Source: Aphelocoma coerulescens
Lineage: Eukaryota; Chordata; Aves; Passeriformes; Corvidae
Reading direction: 5' to 3'
Length of the DNA: 64,000 nt
Assembly (NCBI RefSeq): GCF_041296385.1
Contig: NC_091023.1
Location: 21,046,924 to 21,110,923 of the forward strand
The notes under the pieces were generated by a model. The model was not told the origin of the DNA. It searched no databases and was given only the letters and a program-made list of their open reading frames with translations. Shown piece after piece: positions 1 to 10,234 of the stretch (the first letter of the stretch is position 1; every line of letters starts with the position of its first letter). Made by a program: the position numbers and the translations under genes.

Positions 1-562
1 TATGTAAAACAGGGATTAAACAACATTTCCTCTCACTCCTACCTTCTTTCTTTTGCTAAGTCAGATTGCTGTAATTTGCAGTAAAAAAGTGTCTTCCATA
101 AGATGTACAAACAACATCAATCTTGGCTTTCTATCCTAAGATTTAGGATGATACATTATGTATCAACTTATGTGTTTATCCTGTGGTTTGATTGGATCAG
201 ATGGAGCTGACATATTTGCTTCCTTCACTTAAATTCCAACTCGAGTTTGAAAAATGATGCGATGATTTTTTTTTTCCTTCTCACTGACAGTTGGCAGACA
301 AATCTTGGGAGCAACAAAGTACAATTTAGGTCTAAAAGAGGACTTCAGGAACTAATAGTTCAAAAGAGCAATCTGGTTAAGAAACACTGACATAAGCCAA
401 TGATAACTTTTTTAAAGAACATGCAGTCTTACTGCAATATCAAAACTATTTAAGGAATGTAGAAATAATTTTCTCTTTTCGGTCAGAGAACTGAACAGGT
501 AAGAATGTACACAGACAATCCACAGGGGTGGTTTCTACACAAGCCATGCTACTAATGGCAGC

Positions 563-626
563 TATACTTTGATTTATACTTTTTTTTAATATTTTATATT
601 TTTTATATTTATTTATACTTTGATTT
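563..626. repeat. 13-bp direct repeats flanking an AT-rich spacer
   Basis: TATACTTTGATTT occurs at 563-575 and again at 614-626. The 38 bases between are almost all A and T. It is probably a local slippage duplication. Confidence 0.9.
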
Positions 627-2984
627 GGTTGTCTGAGTTCTCTAAGCTGAAAGCATTATATTCCAGTGACTCAAAAGAAACAACAACAAAAAAAAGAAGC
701 CCAGAAACAATCTTGTAATACTGGAACCCTGACATCTTCCCACAACCTCAAGAATTTATGTCACAGGAGGAAATGTAATGAGTTCCGACCTGTAATAATT
801 CTTCCAGTTTGAAGTTAGCATATTAGCATATCAGCAGAAAAGGTATGGAAAATTTCAGAGGGTAGGGGAATAGAGCTGGTTTTTAATACCTGACTGAACC
901 AAATGAACCTGTGTTGGATGGTGCAGCTGGTTCATCAAATTTTTACCAGGGGTTCTGCAATTTCAGCTTATTTTTATTACCTAGTCTTTATCCATCAGAG
1001 TTCAAGTATAAAGTGCAAGAGTCCTTGAGGCTACTTGCTTTTAGGAACAAAGAACTACTGAAAAATTCCAAGCATATCTCCCCTAACTAGGCTGGAGCAC
1101 ATAGAGAATATGCTGTCTGGCCAAACACAGTATGACTGTCTGTCAGAAAACCTCATGTCTTTAGCAGCAAAGTCACCTCTCTCACATCTAATGCTGAGAA
1201 AATCCCCAGACAGCTTTTTTTTTCCTTTGAATGTTGTTACTTCCCTGCTCACCACAATGCACAGAGCATCCCCAAAGTTACTGTGCCAGGTTATATCACC
1301 AGATTTGCTCTTGTTTTTATTGCTGCTGACTCTAGCCACAGAATAAAATACACGGTGGTAGAAGGGAGTTTTCAGCAGGTTTGTATTTACCCTCTGCTTG
1401 AACTGGATTATATGTTCTTTCATGCACAAAGGCTAAAGGTAAAACAAAAATTCTCACTTGTGTGCTTAAGAGAATATGTGCTAAATCAAACCATTCCTGT
1501 GAAATTTTGGTGCCTGTGCTGCTCTGCAGAAAAACACAGACAAGTCTGGGTTTGTGTGTATTCAGAGTGTCACCACAGACAGTAGAGTTGTGCTTTGAAC
1601 ATCTCAAATACCATCAAATCATAAATACCAGTAAGATTCTCAGAGCCAGTGTATGAGATGCTGGTCAGAAAAAAAAAAAAGCAAATCATTTAACTTAGGG
1701 AGTGATTGTATCAACTGGCACATTACACTGCACCTGTGCTGCTACCTCACCTTGGGGCAGAGGAGAGCTCTGAACAAACCATGAACTGCTGCTGTGGGAG
1801 GGCAAAGAAAAAAATTAAGAGATGCCCCAAGTCCCAGTGCAATTTCTTAGCCCAAAAAACCCAAGCAGGTGTTTTCATGTGTGACAGAGCACACACATGG
1901 TACCCCAGACATTTCTGGTATATTCACAACAAGGTCAAACTCCACATGTAAAAATTCAGTATCAACAGTAGGCTGTCTAAACTATGGATATTGATCAGGT
2001 CCCCAGCTTGGTCCTCACTTCACACACTGAGACCTGTAGCTTCTGCTATGTTAACCTCATTTGGCACCTCTGTCACCTACCCCAGTCCATATTCCTGTTT
2101 GTTGGCTGGAGGCTTGAATAATTTGTTTTGAAAGAACAAGATCATAACATAATTCACCTTCAAAAAGACATGAGAGTTCTGTTGGTCTGTGCAGAACTCG
2201 TGCCTTTGATGAAGAGACAGAGATGATGAGAAAGTCTGGCACATGCCACTGAAGACAGGGATTTTAAAAATTGCATCTAACAGAATACATCACTGAACAA
2301 AGCTAACTGGAGAAATTACCTGTGAAAATTGACACTCCAAAGTGTCACATTTTCATGATGGAAATCAGAGCATACAGGAAGAATTTCCAGATAGCACTCC
2401 ACACGGTGACGTGGGGGAAGGCTGCCATACATCTGCCTGGGTCTTCCAAGGACAAAAGGTTTTCTGGGCTTGGCTTGGATATGACATATTTTCAGGTGCA
2501 TCAGACTTCTGTTTGCTCAGTATTTCAGATGAGTTCTGCATGTACCATACAAACTCTTTAACACTTTAGGTGCTGTAGCTCTGACTGATGCAATTTTGTG
2601 TCTCTGCTGCTCAGAAATCAAAAAATTCTGCCAAATCCTCTGTCTCTACACAGTGGAAACTTCTAAATGAAAACACAAGATACCTCAATGGAACGTACAG
2701 ATGTACAGATGCCTCGATGCAAAGGCCATTGGCAACACCACAGAGCTTTATCAAGAAGGATCTGAATCCCAAAAGGGCACAGTGTAGTAGGAACAACACA
2801 GGAATGTGAATGTACACTGTTGAAATATCTACACCGGGAGTAACACACTGTTAGAAATGTCTCTGGCAAAACTCTGCCACACAGATGTTCTGTGACAGTA
2901 CTATGCTAGTGATTCAAAATATGCAAAACCCCAAATGGTTTTGGAATTGTAAGAGTTTGAGACCTTGCATTATCTTGGCGTGCA

Positions 2985-3125
2985 CAAAAACCCCAAACCA
3001 AACAAAAAAGAAACCCCACCAAAAATACCCAAAACAAAGCAAATCAAACAGACAAAAAAAAACCACAAAAAAACCTCCACACACAAGCAAAAAAAACAAA
3101 TAAAAAAAACAAACAAAAAACCCCA
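2985..3125. repeat. A/C-rich low-complexity tract
   Basis: About 140 bases composed almost entirely of A and C, with AAAACCCC- and ACAAA-like units. It gives lysine/threonine/proline-rich open frames on the plus strand and phenylalanine-rich ones on the minus strand, both explained by composition. Confidence 0.9.
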
Positions 3126-5046
3126 AGCTCATTTGCAGACATTGTGCAGAAAGATCAAAATACTTGGCAGAGGTACCATGCATCAAACCACAGATTTTCA
3201 TCTTCAGAGATTACAGAGAAAGAAACTACCAAAGTTATGGACATCACTGCATTGCCAAGATGAATGAGTGTTCCCTACATTAGAGAATTAATGGGACTAA
3301 AAAATGGGTAAATGGGGAGATATATCCCTTCCATGCTGCAAAGGAACAGAACAGTATGATCCTGTTAGAGAATGCCTCAAGTCAACATTCTTGTGCTGCA
3401 CCTTATGTGTAGTCAAAATGTGAATTTCATTTACCAACAGTCCACGAGCCTCTTTATTCCATTTGCACACTTTTCATTCTATTTGCTTTAGGAGGAGAAT
3501 CTGCCTGTCATCTTCTTGGAAGTGTCTATATTTTTAAAAAATGGAAATATCACAGTATGTTACATAAAACCCCCTTATTTCCTCTAGAAATGGAAACACT
3601 CCTCCCTCTTGCTGTTATGCTTAATGCTTAGAAGTTAATTGCATTAGAGTAGTTCTGCTTTATGCAATTCCATACTTGGAGTGTAGAATAATCAGGTTCA
3701 CTAATGATTTTCTCAAGAGTTATCTGTCAGCACCCATAACTCATCCTAAAACTGGTTATGTCACTTCTGGTGTGGCTTTCATGACTTTGGTGCCTGCCAG
3801 AGTAACAATCAACATGAGATTATTCCATGGCTGATCCTGGGGAAGTGGCTCCAGTGGCATCCCCTGTTAGGGGTCTGCCACTCAAGCTTTCAGAACTGCA
3901 TGATCCCAGTCTTATGAGGATACTCTGGTGAGCACACAGCAGACACAAAATTATTTTCAAACTGGTTAATCACTGAATTAACTGGTTACCATGAAACACT
4001 GTGCTGAGCAACACTGATGAAATTTATTAAAAATAGCACATACTTTTCTGAGTGTGCACTCCATAACAAGGAAGGAGTTTTATCTGACTTCTGGTCAAAT
4101 GGGAAAATCCCTTCTCTGCCACATATTCTCCATTTTAATACTTGATATTATATATAGAGAGAAATTACAAGGTCTGCAAATCTCACATAAGATACCACCA
4201 AGGTTTGTACTGCAACACACTGCTGTAATGAATATCTCATTTTTCACCACTAGGAAGCTTATATATTTCCCTTTCTTGGAATGCTTCAGATCAGCCTGGT
4301 TCTCACAATAATCCACCCTAAATCCATCTTTTCAGTGCCAAGATCTTAATATGAATTGTTCTGACAAATTAGGTCTTCTAAACACTCAGATTACAGATCT
4401 ATCTATTTAACAGCTGCATATTTCTCACTCTTTTTTTTTTGCCACATTCAGCAATCTCCTCCATTTCAAAGTGTTCATGAACTTAAGGCAACCACTGATT
4501 CCAGAGAGCACAAGGCACAATTAGCTGATTATTCATTTTTACACGAAACCTATTGTAAAAAACTATGCTGAAATTTTTACATCCTTACTTAGTATTAAGC
4601 CATACACATGGAAAATACCTAAAAATCCCTAAAATCCTATTTCCCTAATGGAGATGAAGGGCTTCAAATCAATACAAGCTTTTCCACCCGCCTGAGTGGC
4701 CACACAAGCAAAGCAGACTCTGAGTGATATGCTGTTGAAAAATAAGAATAAAAAGTTATAGTTTCTAATATTTTTCATAAACCATTTCTGATGGAAGAAA
4801 AAGCCAATTAAAATTATCAAATGTTGAACTTACTATATTTGAATATTTAATTTCTCTTAGCATAAAAAACCAGTTTTTTGTGAAAAGTCTTGAATTTAAA
4901 AGCTAAAATTTCTGAAGCAGGTATGACACCTGCTTTAATTGCAATTGCAAAGGGGTGTATAAACAGGTCTTTGCCAGGTAACCACTGAGGAGTATTAACT
5001 TCTAGCTGAGGACTGGAAATTCTAACTGCAAGATAATTTGTTGCTA

Positions 5047-5091
5047 GTTTTTTTTTTAGTTTTGTTGTTGTTGTTGTTGTTTGTTTGTTTT
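5047..5091. repeat. T-rich tract with (GTT)n/(GTTT)n core
   Basis: A run of T is followed by several GTT units (from about 5064) that grade into GTTT units. It is a simple repeat that could be an old reverse-oriented poly(A) tail, but no retroelement body is visible next to it. Confidence 0.9.
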
Positions 5092-5606
5092 ATTCCAAAA
5101 TGAGTAATTTATTATAAAACTAGAGATTTATAATCTTGTGAAGAAATGACTTGGTCCCATCTACCACAATGAAAATATGGACATTTCAGACTAAGGAACA
5201 GCATTAAGGTTGCTTAGTTAACTAATTAAATTATAGCATTTCCCTTAAATGCTGAGGATGTCACATATACTATTCATCTTTATAAAAGCTTCCTGGGCTC
5301 CAGTCTGAAAAGAGAAATGGAAATACAGTCATATCCTAGTGCAATCTCCATCAAGTTTTATCAAAGAAAATGGTAACGCTCAATCACCCTATTTTAAATA
5401 ATATGTAATTATTTAAACAGAATCAAAATACTTCAAGTCAAGTATCAAAGAAATATTTTTCTGCGTTGGTCAGCATTATAGATACTAAATTTCAGGTTAT
5501 CCATATTACACATGGTTCATCACACACTACTTAGTAAATCACAAAGTAACTATGCAGTAAATAATCATGTAACTATTTCCTGCAGACTCTGGAAAGATAT
5601 TTGAGG

Positions 5607-5650
5607 AATCTTTTCAGCCACTTTGCCATCAAGGATGGTTTAAAAACATC
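5607..5650. repeat. 44-bp duplicated segment, copy 1
   Basis: This stretch, from AATCTTTTCAGCC to GTTTAAAAACATC, is identical base for base to 10191-10234 in the same orientation. Flanking sequence on both sides differs. I do not recognise the family. It may be a fragment of a dispersed repeat or a small segmental copy. Confidence 0.9.
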
Positions 5651-5941
5651 ACTTCCACTAAAAGGGCTTCAGAGAAGACTCTTGTCTGGTGCTTGTTCCT
5701 TAACTGTCACATTCTGACAGGCTTTAAAATCATGTCCAGGATTTTGTGCCTTTTTTTTTTTTTAATAGCCAAGCAAACATAATAATTAAAAACAAACAAA
5801 CAAACATAAAGAAACACCACCACAACCCCAAGATCATTCACTGTCTATTTTGCCAAAGATACTGAGCCACCTACATGTTAAATCTACACATGGCTGATCT
5901 TTTGAGAATTTACTTTTGTTGTTACCAGAAGATGATTCAAC

Positions 5942-5969
5942 AGCAGCTGCTTTTGCAAAAGCAGCAGCT
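5942..5969. repeat. 28-bp near-perfect palindrome
   Basis: Two 14-base arms meet with no loop. The first arm is AGCAGCTGCTTTTG and the second is its reverse complement except for one base. Each arm carries CAGC-type units, and the first contains an intact E-box-like CAGCTG. Confidence 0.9.
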
Positions 5970-6159
5970 TTGAATAAAGAAAGAAATCTGTGAGACCTAC
6001 ATCACTGGTTTGTAAGAAATTGCTAGAAGTGTACAAACCCATAAAGCTGGGCTCATTTTTAGTCATGTCCCTGTGCAGAAACATTGCTGAGTTGACAGAA
6101 GCAGCAGCACTTTGGAGCAAGGAGTAATTTTGATTGTGTTAATAACTAACATGGAGGGA

Positions 6160-6420
6160 GTATCCTACTGGAGCACGAGAGGGGAGTTAGAACACATTGA
6201 CTTCGGGAGCATCCCCTCTGTAGGGAACTCCCCAGAACCACGGGATGGGCTCCCCTTCCTGCCATGGGAACACACAGCCCCGGCTTGTAACACCAAGAAC
6301 CTGCGTGTGAAGGTGCCCCCAGAGAGTCCTCTCCACTGGAAAATGCACAGCAGCAAACTGCTACTTCCTGCCATCAGCTGGGGCTCAGTGCCCTGGTCTC
6401 ATGCCAGGAAGTTTAACGTG
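6160..6420. other. GC-rich patch beside exon F
   Basis: About 260 bases are clearly richer in G and C and contain several CpG dinucleotides (for example near 6171, 6203, 6241, 6281 and 6304), unlike the AT-rich intron around them. The plus strand is open for 109 codons (6112-6441) and the minus strand for 69. Neither translation resembles a known family to me. It could be an old repeat insertion, a regulatory patch or an unannotated exon. Confidence 0.55.
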
Positions 6421-6645
6421 AAACATGCAAAATACAACTGAAGCATCTGCACGTGAAACTGCTTTGATCACACAAGTTGACCAGTGCAACAGTAAAGGAT
6501 ATTCCCAACGTGGATCTCAGTGAAAAGAACTCCACAGTTTCTAATGACTTTCAAAGGACTGACAGGAAATTAAATAGGTTATATTTCAAAATTATTAGCA
6601 AATTCAGGGGAAAGTGTGTATAAATGAGATCTCCATTTCTCTTAC

Positions 6646-6741
6646 CTTTGCAATGGTCTCGTGCAGGCTGAAGGTGGGATCCAGCTCTTCAGTTTTTGTT
6701 GCATGTACAGGAAAAAGAGCTTCGGAGAGAAAGCTGGAATT
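6646..6741 (-). CDS. NAALADL2: NAALADL2 exon F (linker toward dimerisation domain)
   Basis: This 96-bp, phase 0/0 exon is read from 6741 to 6646, with acceptor TTCTCACAG| and a consensus donor AAG|GTAAGA. It encodes 32 residues (237-268): NSSFLSEALFPVHATKTEEL followed by DPTFSLHETIAK. The SFLSEA, ATK.EE.DP.F and LHETI blocks match NAALADL2 in the stretch between the peptidase fold and the helical transferrin-receptor-like dimerisation domain. An NSS sequon opens the exon. The middle of the exon (LFPVH) looks more divergent than the ends. The next exon should begin with a segment like LSGEV; I searched 1-6645 on the minus strand by eye and did not find it, so it probably lies beyond the left edge. 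Confidence 0.93.
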
Positions 6742-8364
6742 CTGTGAGAAAGAAGGAGCTTTTTAGGATTCCACATTGATTTCCTCATTCAACTGGTTAT
6801 TGGATTTTGTTGATAGATTGAAAAACTCTTCAAATCTTTTTTAAATTTTGAAGATTATGAAACTTATTTCACCGATCCACTGATTAACTGATTCTGAGTC
6901 CCCAAAAAAGCCAAAAACCCCCTAAGTTTTATGACTTTATTCCTGGAATGGCAGTTGTCTTTGTAATTATGCTTCCCAAAGCAGCTAAAAATTTTGCCTC
7001 CAGGGAGAAAAAATAAAAATCCACACAGCTTTTATTCCGAGCTAAGCAATCATTTTATTAACTATATTATGATTTAAGTCTTCAGAAGAAACATAACTAC
7101 AATAATCAAATAATACTCTTTTATCTTCTGCAACCATCCTAGTTCTCTATCCAGTAATACCACCTATATAATAAGGGATTTTTGTCAATTCCCTAAAATT
7201 ATATACTTTAGGTTGACCACTCTTTTAATACCAGACAATCTTTATATATTGTTTGTAGATGATGGTCATCTCTCCTTGTACTGCAAGGAATCAAGACATT
7301 ATTTGCATATTTACTGTCTCAAGGAAACCAATGCCAAGGAGTGGACTGGAAAAAAAAGGCAAAACAATACAAAACAAACCTCCAAGCCTCAAAGGTGCCC
7401 AGATGCCTAAAACAGGAATTACATTACACTGCTGGCAAGTTTGCTTGTTAGATTTTTCTATTAATTGATGCCTTCATGATCAATATTCTATCAGTATTTC
7501 CATTCATTTCTAGGAGATTATTTCTGGTAGCAAACTCCCACCACTTTCTTTAAAAAAATAAATATATAATTAGCACTGCATCACACAAATTTTTTGTGTT
7601 CAGTGATGCATCTGTGTGTTGCATAACTTGTCACAGAAGCATCACAAAAATAAATGAAGTCATTTTTTCTTTCAGAATTTTTTTTTTTTAGATCTCAGGG
7701 AGAAGATGCACAAAGTCATTTATTACAAAGATGAAATACATACTTCAGTATTAACTCATACCCATTCATCTTTGTTTCAAGCTGCACACCAGTTTACAGA
7801 GCTGTGTCATTTGACTGGGGGGCTGCTGAGGAACACCCTCATTCTGCTGCGGTGGTGCTAATGCTGTTCATCATCAGTCACATAATTGCAATCAATAACT
7901 TAGAGAGAGTTACATTATTTATATTCACTCTTGAGTATCTTACTGAGATACAGTGGAGGGAGTGACTACCAAACGAGATTTGCTACAGAAATCAGAGTGT
8001 TGCTCTATCTAGACAAATACCCTTTCTTTGGAATCTAAAGCTTGGTGGATCAGCTGCCTGGAAAGCAGGGAGACACTGCTCACTGGGTTTTCCTCCCACT
8101 CCACTCTAGACTCCAGCTTGCCAGGTAAACCAGCAGCCTCTGCTGCCTGAGCCTCTGCCTTTGGAAGAACTCAACACAAATAGGCAACGATCAGCAAATA
8201 AATCAAAACACATTTGGACATAACAAGTCATTTTGCTCAAGGAGGAATCAAGACCCTCCTTGCTAAAAGGATTGCTTGAAAAGGATTGCTGTTTAGCTTT
8301 CTGACATCTGAAATAATCTTGCCCTGCACTTCTAAAAGGAAATGTTTAAAACAGTTGTGGTTGC

Positions 8365-8399
8365 CTTTTTTTTTTCTTTTTTTTTTTTTCTTTTTTTTA
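8365..8399. repeat. Poly(T) tract interrupted by C
   Basis: Three long T runs separated by single C bases. On the minus (transcribed) strand it reads as an A-rich tract. Confidence 0.93.
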
Positions 8400-9508
8400 T
8401 AAAAGGCTCCTCCATAAAGAACTGCTGGGAAGGCCAACTGTTTCTCTTGCTTTTTGTTGTTTTTCAAGCAGTATGCTCACCAGAGAAAGCTGCATGAACT
8501 TTCTAACTAACAGAAGTCCATTCTTTATCCCAGGGAGCACACAGCAGAGAGATGAGTCCCAGTGATGTTCCAAGAGCACCTCACAGCATTTAACAGGAAG
8601 AGCAACACCTTCCAAGAGCTGGAAACTGAATCACACTTCTCATTTTTTCTTTCACCAAGCTCACAATAACAAGTGAGTCTTGTATTTTGGTTTTTTTGAA
8701 CAGCAATTTGCTAAGCAAATTTCTAGTAAATGCACACCAAGAAAACAACCTGCTAATCCAAAACCACTAAAACCAATTGTATTATTCCTTTATGCTTTTC
8801 AGCCACAGTAGGAGCTACAGCTGCAGTTGCTGTCTTCATCCTCTCCCACATTCACCTCCTAAACACAAATCATCCTCCTCTGCCCCAGCCAGGCATTAGG
8901 ATCACCCCCACCTTGTACAAAGGGCAGAGTCTTCCATGCATTGTAAATGCTCTGGAGATGGTATCAAATTATGGAAAAATCTTTTCAAGGCCAGACCACT
9001 GTGAGACATCCTAAAATTTAGGAGGCCAAACTTCCAGTCATGCTTTGAAAATTTTCTCCTTTGCTTTTCATTGTGTTCTGTTAATTTTCCTTTCAGTTCA
9101 TAGCTATCCAAATGGATTAAGAACATTTGCTCTTCTGAGATGAAGTTACATTTTCATCATACAAACTTTACAATCCAAAAAGGATCACCCTAATAATCCT
9201 TGAATTCCCTCTATGAGCTCATCAGAAGAGAAATGAACAAGCACAACATGTATTTGGAAGTGAGTTTCCAAACCCTCCCTTTGTTTCGTCTTCCTTTTGG
9301 AATGACCAGTTAACCTGGTCTTTTCAATACTCATTTAATGAAGCATTCTGTGTGATTAGAATGACATTGATGTTCCACTTTTCAAATAATGGGTCACTTC
9401 TGATTAAACTTCGACTGAACATTCAACTTTCAATCTTAAAACAAATTGTCTCCTTTTCTTTTTAATTTGAACCCAATTTCTTGCTGCCCTTGGGTCTTGT
9501 GACAGTAA

Positions 9509-9532
9509 TTAATTGATTTATGAATCAATTAA
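9509..9532. repeat. AT-rich inverted repeat
   Basis: The 10-base arms TTAATTGATT and AATCAATTAA are separated by four bases (TATG). The arms are perfect complements. Confidence 0.92.
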
Positions 9533-10190
9533 ATGGAGATCGAAAATGCAGGTGAAAATCTCTCAAAACCCCAAATCTGGCTTACTCTTGCTTATTTATG
9601 ATGGACACTTGCACTAAAATTCACTTCTGATTTACTACACTCATTTTTCTAACTTAACTTATCCTTCCCCAACTAATTAAGTGAACAAAATGTTTCACCT
9701 TCTAAAGGTACTAAATTTGCCATCCCTTGTGTACTCTCTTATAACATGCCTTCAATTTATATGCCAACTTTCAACCACTGCATTTTAAATCACGAATAAA
9801 ATCCCACAGCACTTCTGGTGATTTAATGTAAAACAGAATAAAGACCAAGACATGCTTTAGAGATTTATTTTGCTGTCATTAAATAAAAAAATAGTTTAAA
9901 AAATATCAAATTTTACCACACATTGTCTTAGAACTGCAATTATTTCTGTGAATACCTGTTAATTTTTTTTACTAAGCCAGGACAATGTTGAATCCTCAGG
10001 ATTATTTTTCTGGACTATTACTTGAGAAACAGTAAAATTACCAGTTAGAGAAATTGTCAAATTATGTACTCAAATTATGTAAGTAATAATTCCTTAATAT
10101 GCTCTCATTCCACACCGGAATAGATTTTTCTTGCCTGATGAATGTTCCCCTGCTTTTACAAGAAGATATCCTTCTGTTCTTAACAGAATT

Positions 10191-10234
10191 AATCTTTTCA
10201 GCCACTTTGCCATCAAGGATGGTTTAAAAACATC
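10191..10234. repeat. 44-bp duplicated segment, copy 2
   Basis: This is the second exact copy of the segment at 5607-5650, 4.58 kb away and in direct orientation. It lies in the intron between exons E and F, while copy 1 lies in the next intron, so the copies flank exon F. Confidence 0.9.

Larger units (their letters stand above)
1..6645 (-). other. Intron downstream of exon F (partial, over 6.6 kb)
   Basis: The intron begins at the GTAAGA donor at 6645 and runs off the left edge without a recognisable acceptor-plus-exon. It holds a GC-rich patch at about 6160-6420, a zero-loop palindrome at 5942-5969, the first copy of the 44-bp duplicated segment at 5607-5650, (GTT)n at 5063-5090, an A/C-rich tract at 2985-3125 and an AT-rich direct repeat at 563-626. 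Confidence 0.78.

Noticed and set aside
2914..3267. Lys-rich and Phe-rich open frames over 2914-3267
   Set aside because: Both are translations of the A/C-rich low-complexity tract.
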